Part shown: positions 35,055 through 43,975 of the stretch, piece by piece
How the letters are laid out: every line of letters begins with the position of its first letter
Position numbering within the stretch: position 1 is the stretch's first letter
Assembly: GCF_040372045.1 (NCBI RefSeq)
Contig: NZ_BAABWH010000009.1
Direction: 5' to 3' (one strand)
Source of the DNA: Thalassolituus sp006212115
Lineage (GTDB): Bacteria; Pseudomonadota; Gammaproteobacteria; Pseudomonadales; Oceanobacteraceae
Length of the DNA stretch: 64,000 nucleotides
Position numbers and translations under genes: made by a program
The notes under the pieces: generated by a model
Told to the model about the DNA's origin: nothing
Database searches by the model: none
Seen by the model: the letters and a program-made list of their open reading frames with translations, nothing else

Positions 35055-36437
35055 ATGACCCAGTTTACTGATTACAAAGTTGCAGACATGAGCCTCGCCG
35101 ATTGGGGCCGCAAAGAAATTAAAATCGCCGAAGGCGAAATGCCAGCCCTGATGGCGCTGCGCCGTAAGTACAAAGAATCACAGCCATTGGCCGGTGCTAA
35201 GATCATGGGCTGTATTCACATGACCATTCAGACCGCCGTTCTGATTGAGACTCTGGTGGATCTGGGCGCCGACGTACGTTGGTCTTCGTGCAACATCTTC
35301 TCAACTCAGGATCACGCGGCGGCAGCGATCGCAGCGGCTGGGATTCCAGTATTCGCCTGGAAAGGTGAAACCGAAGAAGAATTCCTGTGGTGCATCAAGC
35401 AGACCATTCTTGCCGAAAAAGACGGCGACAAAGTATGGGATGCCAACATGATCCTGGACGACGGTGGTGACCTGACAGAAATGGTTCACAACGACTTCCC
35501 AGCACTGCTGAACGACATCCACGGCATCTCTGAAGAGACCACGACCGGTGTTCACCGTCTGCTGGAAATGCTGGAAAAAGGTGAGCTGAAAGTACCCGCC
35601 ATCAACGTAAACGATTCGGTCACTAAAGCGAAGAACGACAACAAGTACGGCTGTCGTCACTCTCTGAACGATGCTATCAAGCGCGGTACTGACCACCTGC
35701 TGTCTGGTAAGAAAGCACTGGTGATCGGTTACGGTGATGTGGGTAAAGGTTCTGCCGCGTCTCTGCGTCAGGAAGGTATGATCGTTAAAGTCACTGAGAT
35801 CGATCCTATCTGTGCTATGCAGGCGTGCATGGACGGTTTCGAAGTCGTTTCTCCGTACATCAACGGCGAAAACAACGGCACGCTGGAATGTGTCGACGCA
35901 GACCTGCTGGGCAAAACCGACCTGATCGTAACGACCACGGGTAACGTGAACGTGTGCGACAAAAACATGCTGCAGAAGCTGAAGAACGGCGCCGTAGTCT
36001 GTAACATCGGCCACTTCGACAACGAGATCGACACCGCTTACATGCGTGAGAACTGGAAGTGGGACGAAGTGAAGCCTCAGGTACACAAGGTTTACCGTGA
36101 CGAAGCCGCTGACGATCACCTGATCCTGCTGTCTGAAGGCCGCCTGGTGAACCTGGGTAATGCCACCGGTCACCCTTCACGTATCATGGATGGTTCATTC
36201 GCCAACCAGGTACTGGCGCAGATCTATCTGTACGAGCGCAAGTTCGCCGACATGATGGAAGCCGAGAAGAAAGAAAGCATCTACGTGAAAGTTCTGCCGA
36301 AAAAGCTGGATGAAGAAGTGGCCAAAGACATGGTTGAAGGCTTCGGTGGTGTGATCACCAAGCTGACCAGTGATCAGGCGAGCTACATTAATGTTGATGT
36401 TGATGGCCCGTATAAGCCAGAAGCCTACAAATATTGA
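35055..36437 (+). CDS. ahcY: Adenosylhomocysteinase
   Basis: NAD-dependent hydrolysis of S-adenosylhomocysteine to adenosine and homocysteine, removing the product of methyl transfer. Visible motifs: CIHMTIQTAVLIETL, SSCNIFSTQDHAAAA, the NAD-binding VIGYGDVGKGSAASL, HFDNEID and the C-terminal DGPYKPEAYKY. Length 460 is typical. The 74-bp gap from metK holds a small hairpin (GGTCGC / GCGACC) but does not match the SAH riboswitch. With metK, metF and the regulator it forms the activated-methyl cycle. Confidence 0.98.
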   Translation: MTQFTDYKVADMSLADWGRKEIKIAEGEMPALMALRRKYKESQPLAGAKIMGCIHMTIQTAVLIETLVDLGADVRWSSCNIFSTQDHAAAAIAAAGIPVFAWKGETEEEFLWCIKQTILAEKDGDKVWDANMILDDGGDLTEMVHNDFPALLNDIHGISEETTTGVHRLLEMLEKGELKVPAINVNDSVTKAKNDNKYGCRHSLNDAIKRGTDHLLSGKKALVIGYGDVGKGSAASLRQEGMIVKVTEIDPICAMQACMDGFEVVSPYINGENNGTLECVDADLLGKTDLIVTTTGNVNVCDKNMLQKLKNGAVVCNIGHFDNEIDTAYMRENWKWDEVKPQVHKVYRDEAADDHLILLSEGRLVNLGNATGHPSRIMDGSFANQVLAQIYLYERKFADMMEAEKKESIYVKVLPKKLDEEVAKDMVEGFGGVITKLTSDQASYINVDVDGPYKPEAYKY

Positions 36438-36475
36438 TGTTTGAGCGGAGCTAGCTGCATCGCCAGCTCTTTGTT

Positions 36476-36590
36476 GGATTTGCTCCGGAAATGCTCATGT
36501 ATGACTATACACTGCGCGTTCCGAAGCAAATCCGCCTCGACCTGGCTTCTTCGCTAACGCTCCTAAGGCTATGATAAGTGCGAAGCAAAT
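36476..36590 (+). repeat. Palindromic repeat-like element between ahcY and metF
   Basis: 15-nt arms GGATTTGCTCCGGAA (36476-36490) and TTCCGAAGCAAATCC (36519-36533) pair with one mismatch around a 28-nt loop that itself holds a small hairpin (TGTAT / ATACA). The right-arm sequence CGAAGCAAAT occurs again at 36581-36590. This nested structure in a noncoding gap looks like a REP- or MITE-type dispersed element, or a transcription attenuator before metF. Only one copy is in the window. Confidence 0.5.
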
Positions 36591-36652
36591 AGCCAAGAAC
36601 AAGACAATAGGTAGCGGCAAGCACCGCCTCTATCAGATCAAGAGAAGTTAAG

Positions 36653-37477
36653 ATGACGACCTTAAGTTTTGAATTTTTCCCGACCAAAACCGAGGAAGGG
36701 ACAGAAAAACTCCTGAAAGTGCGCGACGAACTCGCTGCCTTTAACCCAGAGTTTTTCTCGGTGACCTACGGTGCCGGTGGCTCTACCCGCGACCGCACCT
36801 ACGCCATCGTCAAAGCCATTCAGGAACGCGGTATTGCAGCAGCCCCTCACCTGTCGTGCGTGGGTGACAGCAAAGAAGACTTACGTTCACTGCTGAATGA
36901 ATACAAGGACCTCGGCATCAACCGCATTGTTACCCTGCGCGGCGACCTGCCAAGCGGAGCCGGCCTCGCCAGCAGCGAGCTGCGCTACGCCAACGAACTG
37001 GTTGAGTTTATTCGTGAAGAAACCGGTGACCACTTCACGCTTGAAGTCGCGGCGTACCCAGAGATGCACCCTCAAGCGACCAGCTTCGAAAAAGACCTCG
37101 AACACTTCGTCAACAAAGTGAAGGCCGGTGCGGACAGCGCAATCACTCAGTACTTTTTCAACGCCGACAGCTACTTCAACTTCGTTGATCGTGTTCGTGA
37201 TATGGGCGTTGATATCCCAATTATTCCGGGCATCATGCCAATCACCAACTACAGCAAGCTGGCGCGTTTCTCGGATGCTTGTGGCGCTGAGATCCCGCGC
37301 TGGATCCGCAAGCAGCTGGAAGCCTACGGTGACAACAACGACTCTATCCAGCAGTTTGGCGAAGAGGTAGTAACGGAAATGTGCCATCGCCTGTTAGAAG
37401 GCGGCGCACCGGGCATTCACTTCTATACCCTCAACCAGTCTGAAGCCAGCCTGCGCGTGTGGCGTAATTTAATTTAG
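36653..37477 (+). CDS. metF: 5,10-methylenetetrahydrofolate reductase
   Basis: FAD enzyme that makes 5-methyl-THF for methionine synthesis. Motifs: LSFEFFPTKTEEG at the start, VTYGAGGSTRDRT, LRGDLPSG, the flavin/folate block DSAITQYFFNADSY and PGIMPITNYSKL. 274 residues, compared with 296 in E. coli. It follows ahcY after a 215-bp gap containing a palindromic element. The next gene starts 2 bp after its stop, at the edge of the polysaccharide block. Confidence 0.96.
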   Translation: MTTLSFEFFPTKTEEGTEKLLKVRDELAAFNPEFFSVTYGAGGSTRDRTYAIVKAIQERGIAAAPHLSCVGDSKEDLRSLLNEYKDLGINRIVTLRGDLPSGAGLASSELRYANELVEFIREETGDHFTLEVAAYPEMHPQATSFEKDLEHFVNKVKAGADSAITQYFFNADSYFNFVDRVRDMGVDIPIIPGIMPITNYSKLARFSDACGAEIPRWIRKQLEAYGDNNDSIQQFGEEVVTEMCHRLLEGGAPGIHFYTLNQSEASLRVWRNLI

Positions 37478-37479
37478 TT

Positions 37480-38646
37480 ATGCAACACTCACGTGATCCT
37501 GACACAGTAGATCAACCAGCAAAGATAGCCATCTTTGCTGCTCGACGCATTCATAGACACTATGCCAACAAGCTAATCAGTTACCTGAAACACGCAGGGG
37601 CAAAAGACGTAAGTATTCTCTGGTATAAGAACTTATGGCACTCCCCAAAATGGATCGTCTACTTGTTCACCATCTCACGAGCCCCCTTGCTCCAGGCCGC
37701 AATGGACTATGTCAGAACAAAACAGAGTAGTCCTGCATCGATTGCTACAGGTGGAAAGAGGTTTTATTTATTACTGCCGCTTAAGTGGTTAGAAGCAAAA
37801 GTACTGTACAGTATCTACTTTTATAATCTCAAAATCAGGAACATTTCCCATCTTGTGATATGGAACGGCTTAAAATTTCGTCAGCGTATAGTTGTAGCAG
37901 CCGCCAGAGATTTAGGTATTCCGTCTCTTTTTATTGAACGCGGTTTATTTCCCGGAACGACGACATTGGACCCACAAGGTATTAATTATTTAAACTCAGT
38001 ACCTCGGGATAGAAATTTTTACGCAGCAAGTACAAGTAACTTCGAACCAGCATCGTGCACCGAAGAGCGCCCCGAAGCATTACCGAAGTCCTACATTTTT
38101 GTCCCGTTCCAAGTAAATACTGACAGCCAGATAGTGTTGTTCTCTCCTTGGCTGAAGAACATGTTTGAGCTGGTCCAACGGTTTTCAGAGGCGGAAGATT
38201 CACTAGGGGATAACATGCCCCACATCGTATTTAAACCTCATCCAGAGTGCGATCAGGACTACAGTGCACTCATCAACAAAGTAAACGGTAGCGGTGGTCG
38301 TCTTCATATTGAGACAGACATTCCTACGCCCGTTCTTATAGGACACTCAGACGCCGTATGCACAATCAACTCGTCTGTAGGCATGGAAGCAATACTAATG
38401 AATAAAAAACTGATAACTCTAGGCAAAGCGTTTTACGACATTCCAGACTTGACTCTTCACGCAGAAAACCAGAGAGAATTAGAAAAAGCGTTATCTACCG
38501 TAGATAACTGGCAACCAGATAAAGGGTTGAGAAACTCCTTCCTTGCTCACATCAGGGACGGGCATATTGTACCTGGCAGTTGGCAGAACCCCGACGATCA
38601 TCATCTTGATTCGATGGCAACAAGAATTCTGTCATTTGTACGATAA
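37480..38646 (+). CDS. Capsule-polysaccharide transferase-like protein (KpsS/KpsC type)
   Basis: 388 residues, probably cytoplasmic. It resembles capsular polysaccharide synthesis proteins that transfer Kdo or related sugars: VIWNGLKFRQRIVVAAARDLG and FIERGLFPGTTTLDPQGIN in the N-terminal half, YIFVPFQVNTDSQI, FKPHPECDQDY and TINSSVGMEAILMNKKLITLG in the C-terminal half (the KPHP and S-S-x-G-x-E-A blocks are the family hallmarks). Codons are richer in A/T than in metF, which it follows by 2 bp, so transcription probably continues from the metF unit. The exact sugar is unknown. Confidence 0.75.
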   Translation: MQHSRDPDTVDQPAKIAIFAARRIHRHYANKLISYLKHAGAKDVSILWYKNLWHSPKWIVYLFTISRAPLLQAAMDYVRTKQSSPASIATGGKRFYLLLPLKWLEAKVLYSIYFYNLKIRNISHLVIWNGLKFRQRIVVAAARDLGIPSLFIERGLFPGTTTLDPQGINYLNSVPRDRNFYAASTSNFEPASCTEERPEALPKSYIFVPFQVNTDSQIVLFSPWLKNMFELVQRFSEAEDSLGDNMPHIVFKPHPECDQDYSALINKVNGSGGRLHIETDIPTPVLIGHSDAVCTINSSVGMEAILMNKKLITLGKAFYDIPDLTLHAENQRELEKALSTVDNWQPDKGLRNSFLAHIRDGHIVPGSWQNPDDHHLDSMATRILSFVR

Positions 38647-38656
38647 CCACACAGAC

Positions 38657-39646
38657 ATGGCTCACCATCTATTTCTAGCCTCCACCCCGTTCAATGTCGT
38701 GATCGCAGGCATGATTGCCTTGGAATTACCGGCTAACGAAACATGCGACCTATGGCTCATAGACCAACCCTCTAAACCCTCTGTATTCGTAACAAAGATA
38801 CTTGAATGGCGTGCCTCCCCTTTCAGGAACATACGCATCGTCACCCATCAAGCTAAGAGCGTGAAGCAAAAGAGACAGCGTAAACGCATTCTTAAACATC
38901 TTACCGAGCAAGCAAAAGACCTAGGGATTACAGACCTGTATACGGGAAATGACCGTCGTATTGAGTTCCAGTGGCTGATGGCCCACCTGCCTTCGGCAGT
39001 GCAAGGTCACTACATTGACGACGGCACATACTCCTATATCGGCAGAAACACCAGCTGGTTTAGCGATGGCATTGTCGACAACCTTCTCAAAAAATTGACC
39101 TACGGGTTCTGGTGGAAACAACCAGAGACGATAGGTGCATCCGACTGGATACAGATAGCTCATCTTGCGTTTCCAAAGCATTCTGTGCCGCAACTTCAAG
39201 ACAAAGTATGCCGCCAAATTCCTGATCATTTATCGAACCCCGCTTTCACCTCTCTGGCCGCTGATTATTCTGACACGCTATCAGAAACCTCGAAGCTCGA
39301 TGCTCTGATCGTTCTTCCGCACGAATCGGTGCGCTCGGCGAAAACTGAGCAGCGACTGCTAAAGGAAGGAAATGAATATGAGCGCTGCGGTATCAAGCGC
39401 CATCCTCGCTCAGAATCTGGCCTTCCGGAAGGCGCCGCCCACATGGCTGAAGTTAGTGCCAGAGTTCCCTTTGAGCTGCTCCTGAGTGGATTAAAGCCGG
39501 AGTGTTGCATTATTGGTGATGTATCAAGCGCGTTACTTACCGCTCGCTGGTTACGTCCTCAGTTATCGGTGGTATGTCTTGCAGAACAAAGAAATAGCCT
39601 CACAGATCTGATGAGAAAAATAGGGATTAAGGTAAAAAGTTTATGA
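38657..39646 (+). CDS. Sialyltransferase-like glycosyltransferase (GT52 / polysialyltransferase type)
   Basis: 329 residues from the ATG at 38657 (MAHHLFLASTPFNVVIAG), 10 bp after the previous stop; the longer open frame would overlap that gene. The opening LFLASTPFNV and the HYIDDGTYSYIG block resemble GT52 and bacterial polysialyltransferases, where an Asp-Asp-Gly segment lies near the catalytic site, and LLLSGLKPECCIIGDVSSAL fits the second half. This is a weak, pattern-level call. The donor sugar is not known and no CMP-sialic acid synthesis genes lie in the window. Confidence 0.5.
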   Translation: MAHHLFLASTPFNVVIAGMIALELPANETCDLWLIDQPSKPSVFVTKILEWRASPFRNIRIVTHQAKSVKQKRQRKRILKHLTEQAKDLGITDLYTGNDRRIEFQWLMAHLPSAVQGHYIDDGTYSYIGRNTSWFSDGIVDNLLKKLTYGFWWKQPETIGASDWIQIAHLAFPKHSVPQLQDKVCRQIPDHLSNPAFTSLAADYSDTLSETSKLDALIVLPHESVRSAKTEQRLLKEGNEYERCGIKRHPRSESGLPEGAAHMAEVSARVPFELLLSGLKPECCIIGDVSSALLTARWLRPQLSVVCLAEQRNSLTDLMRKIGIKVKSL

Positions 39647-40917
39647 CCCACCCATTTATATCCAGTGGCAAACTCATTTCTTATCTGATGCTAGCAGGCC
39701 TAGTTGCCTACGGATTAAATTATCAGATCACTAAAACATTATTGCACCTATCTGCTCTTGTGGCCCTCGTCACCTGGCTACGGATTGGGGTACTCTGTTT
39801 CACTAAAAAGAATAACCTCCAGATTAGTATTGACCTGAAAGACCCTCGCATAGTGTTGAGTACACTTCTGCTCTTATCTGCCTCAATCGTTCTGGTGGAA
39901 ACATCTCTGTCCGACACATTCATGTCAGATAGATTCCGGAGAGACTTCGTAACCCCTGCGGTGTGCTTTGCATTGATTCTGCCTGTCACAGTTGCAGACA
40001 AGCGTACCTTTCATTTGTTTCGCTGGGCTATACCCATTGCAGCTTTATCCATGGCAATTCCTGGGATTGTTGATCAATACGCGCACAACCAGCCTAACTA
40101 TCGCACCAGTGGTAATATTTCCCTTCAAATAATTTACGGGACCAACCTTGCGATATTAAATGCTATCGGGATTATATTGATCATGACAATGAAACCCTTG
40201 AAGCATCCTGTCCTTCTTGTAATCAGTCTATTAGCAAGTATTCTGGGAATATGGGCAATTATTCTGAGCGGCAGCCGCGGACCACTGCTTTCAATAGTAG
40301 TCGTTTCGCTGTTAACAGTTACGTTAGTAGGCCTCAGGTATTTGGGCTGGATTAAAACCATTATAATAGTCGCACTTTTATGCTCGGTTACCACATTTGC
40401 AGTAATGCAATCTTCTATGTCTTCCAGGCTTTCAGTGGGCTTCTCTAACATATCTTCTAACGTAAAAAATAGCTCAATGGGCTTACGATTTGAGATGTGG
40501 AAAGGCGCCAAAGACCTGATAATAGAACACCCAATCAGTGGCGTTGGTGTTGGGCAGCAGAATGATCATTTTAAAGCCCGAAACCAAGAGCAAAAGGGCT
40601 ATATGCATCGGCGCGCGACCAAATTCATCCATCTTCACAACGACTTTATCAACGCCGTAACCTGGATGGGAATCCCTCTGGGGCTACTCTTTATGGTTTT
40701 CGCTGTATATCCGTTGATATGGGCTCTAAAGACCCGTAAAGAAGTTATCTCACAAGCCATAATTGCGGTCTCTGTAATTTATCTTCTGAACGGTCTCACC
40801 AACACTCCTTCAATCCGGGCAACCGCTCTGACACTGATGCTTTCAGTCGTATTTCTGCTTCTGCAGTTCTCAGCTTACCGGTCAGAGGCAGCATCTTCTT
40901 CGAGCAGTTCCAGATAA
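39643..40917 (+). CDS. O-antigen ligase / Wzy_C-family membrane protein
   Basis: 424 residues with about ten to twelve membrane helices. A large loop has the ligase/polymerase hallmarks: LSGSRGPLLSIVVV, LRFEMWKGAKDLIIEHPISGVGVGQ (split for length) and FIHLHNDFINAVTWMG, including the conserved Arg and His. It would join polymerised sugar to an acceptor such as lipid A core, or to protein. It overlaps the previous gene by 4 bp (ATGA) and the facing GT4 gene by 43 bp. Confidence 0.8.
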   Translation: MTHPFISSGKLISYLMLAGLVAYGLNYQITKTLLHLSALVALVTWLRIGVLCFTKKNNLQISIDLKDPRIVLSTLLLLSASIVLVETSLSDTFMSDRFRRDFVTPAVCFALILPVTVADKRTFHLFRWAIPIAALSMAIPGIVDQYAHNQPNYRTSGNISLQIIYGTNLAILNAIGIILIMTMKPLKHPVLLVISLLASILGIWAIILSGSRGPLLSIVVVSLLTVTLVGLRYLGWIKTIIIVALLCSVTTFAVMQSSMSSRLSVGFSNISSNVKNSSMGLRFEMWKGAKDLIIEHPISGVGVGQQNDHFKARNQEQKGYMHRRATKFIHLHNDFINAVTWMGIPLGLLFMVFAVYPLIWALKTRKEVISQAIIAVSVIYLLNGLTNTPSIRATALTLMLSVVFLLLQFSAYRSEAASSSSSSR

Positions 40918-41963
40918 CGCCTGGCGACCTCTGCAGAATCGAAGCGTTCTTCTATCCAAGTCGGTATTTCAGGATAGTCGAGCAACGCACGGTCCATCGC
41001 AAGAGTCAGAGCACCCACATCGCCTACAGGCACCAAAAAAGGAGACAGCTCATCAATCAATATTTCAGATGGCCCAGAAGGGCAGTCTGTTGCAACAGCG
41101 GGAGTACCTACCAATAGCGACTCAATCAAAGCTCGCGGTGACCCCTCCGCCTCAGACGCGAGTACAGAAAGCGCCGCATTTTTCAGAAGACGATAAGGGT
41201 TCCCATCCCAGCCCCAGAAAATGACACGTTCCTGCAAGCCCAGATCTTTGACTAACGCCCTGAGATTACTCTCATCTTTGCCCCGACCAACCAGTACCAG
41301 TGACACCTCTTTATCTTTCATGCGCCCCAGTGCCCGTATGGTGTCGGCATGACGCTTCCGCACATTCAGAGAGGCGATTGATACAATATAACGCCCCTCA
41401 GGCAGATCGCCGTCAACTTCGGCGGCGCTCCGTATTGCCTCCAGGTCGAAAGGATTAACAATCTTCCTAACATCTTCAGGATGTACTTTAAGATTATTAA
41501 TCAAATCATTTCTGATCCCCCCTGACAGAGCAATCACCGGGCGTGAAGCAAACTTCTTACGAAGGTTTCGGATTTTTCGCGCGCGACTCCAGAACTTCCA
41601 GCGAGGACCATCCGTAATCCACGCTGTCGGAGTGATGTGCACGGAGCAGACCTTATTAGCGACAGGTACGACTGGGTAATACTTAGCATTACTGATAACA
41701 AAGAGATCGTAGTAATCCTCGCCTTTCTCAGCGATGCTCTGCTTGAGGCGGGCTCTGGCCTCACGGTTTGACGATGTTTTCAGCCAGATGCAGTTTACGC
41801 CGGTCTGAGGAGTGTAATCACGATGATCGCGCAAGATGTAAAGGTCAACCAGTGCCCCTTCCCTGACCAGAGCTTCTGCCAGCGTCAGAATCGTTTTTTC
41901 TGTACCTGCGCCCATCAGGCTTGTCACCATAATTCCAATACGGCGTTGTTTCTCAGGCTGCAT
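40875..41963 (-). CDS. Family 4 glycosyltransferase
   Basis: 362 residues with GT-B fold. The N-terminal GIMVTSLMGAGTEKTILTLAEAL is the acceptor-side Rossmann opening. The C-terminal donor domain has VSIASLNVRKRH, LVLVGRGKDE, VIFWGWDGNPYRLLKNAALSVLASEAEGSPRALIESL (split; the E-x7-E motif EAEGSPRALIE is clear). The sugar is unknown. Its start overlaps the kinase gene by 11 bp. The 3' end overlaps the plus-strand ligase gene by 43 bp, tail to tail. Confidence 0.85.
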   Translation of the reverse strand: MQPEKQRRIGIMVTSLMGAGTEKTILTLAEALVREGALVDLYILRDHRDYTPQTGVNCIWLKTSSNREARARLKQSIAEKGEDYYDLFVISNAKYYPVVPVANKVCSVHITPTAWITDGPRWKFWSRARKIRNLRKKFASRPVIALSGGIRNDLINNLKVHPEDVRKIVNPFDLEAIRSAAEVDGDLPEGRYIVSIASLNVRKRHADTIRALGRMKDKEVSLVLVGRGKDESNLRALVKDLGLQERVIFWGWDGNPYRLLKNAALSVLASEAEGSPRALIESLLVGTPAVATDCPSGPSEILIDELSPFLVPVGDVGALTLAMDRALLDYPEIPTWIEERFDSAEVARRYLELLEEDAASDR

Positions 41964-42957
41964 AGATTCCCTGGTATTCGAAGTAATTGAGCGCAGGCAA
42001 AAGCTTTCTTCTCATGACCTGCTCTCTATGTTTTGGCTTTATTTTCAGTGAAGAGGCTATTAAGTAAAGAAACACAAACAGAGATTCATCGGACGTACGC
42101 AGAATACGGTTTGCACCACGATAATCCATTAATGCATAGGTAAATCCTTCTTCATACTTGGAGTAGTAAAAAGCCAAGTCCCAGCTTCGGATACCTACCA
42201 GATAATACTGAAGGTCAATCAGTCGATAATCAAAGTCTGAGACCGAAAGAATATTCTGACGTTTGAAGTCACCGTGGACCAGCCCAGCCTCACGCTCAAA
42301 TAACGCCTCCCAGTCACGCATAATCGTACGCGCAACCAACATAATGCGCTCTCGAACACGCTGCCCCAGTATTGCCTGACGCTCTTGCAGAAACGTCTCA
42401 ATAAACTCCAATGCCTTCTCGCTGCGTTCCTCACTGACAAGGTAATGAAGTACTTTGCGTATGTTTGTGTCGGGCCTTACTTGATCCCGTAAAGCACGGC
42501 TATTGCCTAGGGCATACTCATAGTCTTTAACTTGCATCAGCCGCCAATGTAAGGCGTGAATTGCAGACGACAGATACCGGGAAGGCTGCTGCAGAAAGGT
42601 ACTACTGGTTACAGCCAAATCGTCGCTTAGCTGACGATAATATACCGGCTCTGCGGTAAGTCTCTCACCTTGTGAGTGGGACCAGCGAATAAAACGAAAC
42701 TCTCGCTCTGCCAACTCCGGTGTCTGTATTTTAGAGAGAGCAAGCGGCGCACGACCTGACTCACCATAATGGAGAAACATGCCTAGATTATTAACACCGC
42801 CTAATTCGGCATACTCAAGATTAAGAGTTGTAATCCGTAACTGACCCGACGCCTCCCCCAGCAGATCCAGCAAAGCCCGCGGATTGAGCGAGTTATCATC
42901 ACAGATACTATGTACACGGGCGACCGCCCTGGCCGTCCTGAGCCAGTTTCTTTTCAT
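41953..42957 (-). CDS. Aminoglycoside-phosphotransferase-type small-molecule kinase
   Basis: 334 residues with the kinase signature GLVHGDFKRQNIL (catalytic HGDxxxxN) and the metal-binding aspartate in RLIDLQYYLVGIRSWDLAFYY (split below 20 around LIDLQ). The N-terminal glycine-rich loop is weak. I chose ATG at 42957, one base after the upstream stop (TGATATG) and behind GAAGGAAGG, rather than the longer frame to 43014. In a polysaccharide locus it may phosphorylate a sugar, choline- or homoserine-like precursor; the substrate cannot be told from sequence. Confidence 0.75.
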   Translation of the reverse strand: MKRNWLRTARAVARVHSICDDNSLNPRALLDLLGEASGQLRITTLNLEYAELGGVNNLGMFLHYGESGRAPLALSKIQTPELAEREFRFIRWSHSQGERLTAEPVYYRQLSDDLAVTSSTFLQQPSRYLSSAIHALHWRLMQVKDYEYALGNSRALRDQVRPDTNIRKVLHYLVSEERSEKALEFIETFLQERQAILGQRVRERIMLVARTIMRDWEALFEREAGLVHGDFKRQNILSVSDFDYRLIDLQYYLVGIRSWDLAFYYSKYEEGFTYALMDYRGANRILRTSDESLFVFLYLIASSLKIKPKHREQVMRRKLLPALNYFEYQGIYAA

Positions 42958-42958
42958 A

Positions 42959-43975
42959 TCAGTATTCGTACCTTCCTTCTGCACCACTACTGATGTCATT
43001 GCAGATGTCTGCAATCATCGCCTGAATTGCAACTTCCGCATCCGCGGTAAATATACTAATAGCCTGAAGTTCTTTTTTACTAAAGCGTCTTAAGCTTTCC
43101 GGAATACCAGATTGCACGGTGCTCGCTGTTAAAGATCGCCCTGCATCGCCGAGTACATCAGTGAGAAGATATCTGACCTTTGGTGTATTCGACTCCAGCG
43201 CGACAAAGGGAATCCTGTTCTTCAGACACATCGTCACCGTATGATATCGACCGGTAATGACCATTCCATAACCCTGAAGATAACGAATATAACTTCCAGC
43301 ATCCGTTGCCAGTTTTCTGTCCGACTTAAGCCACTTAATGACATTCTTTACCCAAGGTCTCGGGCTACGTAAGAAACGCGCATTTGAAGGGCGAGCAACG
43401 ACCATAGAGCGGAAGTCAAAGTCATTATCACTGGCATAAGCTTCAAGAAACCGACTATCTTCTTTAACTGCACTGTCTATCACCAGAGTCCGGTCGCATT
43501 CACTTCGATCACCGCCGTGTGAAACATTTGATGCAAACGTCAGGTCCGGCACATATGCACCAGCCAGCCCGCCGAGCTCCTGCAGTTCTTTTAAGCTACC
43601 ACGGTCGCGCACATAAATGGCTCTGGCCCTTCCCAAGCTCTGGTAGGCAGCAGCTGTATTTTTATGCAAGGTGGCATTGAGAAGGTAACAAGGGACTTTT
43701 AAAGTGTCAGCAGCGAAGTCCGTCATATCAATCAGGGCCTGAGAAAATCGGCGGCTATCGTTATGATGAATTGTACCTTCGCCATTAATAATAATCGCAT
43801 CAACGGCCGGCATACTCAGAATCTGTCTTTTATGGCGACGCCAGTCAACACTCACTGGCCAGGTCCATACCACTTCCGCGCCCCGATCACTCAATAACCG
43901 TAAGAGGTTTTCCATAACCAACATGCAACCAAAATGATGCGTTGGCCTGGTGTCATTTATAATTGCGACTCTCAT
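42959..43975 (-). CDS. Polysaccharide pyruvyl transferase family protein
   Basis: 338 residues, CsaB/WcaK family (PF04230). Visible features: VAIINDTRPTHHFGCMLVMENL at the start, IIINGEGTIHH (the NGEGT block), YVRDRGSLKELQELG, VPDLTFAS, and ITGRYHTVTMCLKNRIPFVAL with the conserved R-x-H. It would add pyruvate ketals to a sugar, giving negative charge. It overlaps the PP-loop gene by 4 bp, so both are translated from one message. Confidence 0.85.
   Translation of the reverse strand: MRVAIINDTRPTHHFGCMLVMENLLRLLSDRGAEVVWTWPVSVDWRRHKRQILSMPAVDAIIINGEGTIHHNDSRRFSQALIDMTDFAADTLKVPCYLLNATLHKNTAAAYQSLGRARAIYVRDRGSLKELQELGGLAGAYVPDLTFASNVSHGGDRSECDRTLVIDSAVKEDSRFLEAYASDNDFDFRSMVVARPSNARFLRSPRPWVKNVIKWLKSDRKLATDAGSYIRYLQGYGMVITGRYHTVTMCLKNRIPFVALESNTPKVRYLLTDVLGDAGRSLTASTVQSGIPESLRRFSKKELQAISIFTADAEVAIQAMIADICNDISSGAEGRYEY

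Noticed and set aside
35301..36173. Minus-strand 290-residue open frame opposite ahcY
   Set aside because: Shadow of a highly expressed gene with biased codons; the plus-strand frame is clearly adenosylhomocysteinase over its full length.
36505..36687. Minus-strand 60-residue open frame across the palindromic element
   Set aside because: It overlaps the metF start, has no ribosome site, and its translation reflects the repeat arms; noncoding repeats often give such frames.
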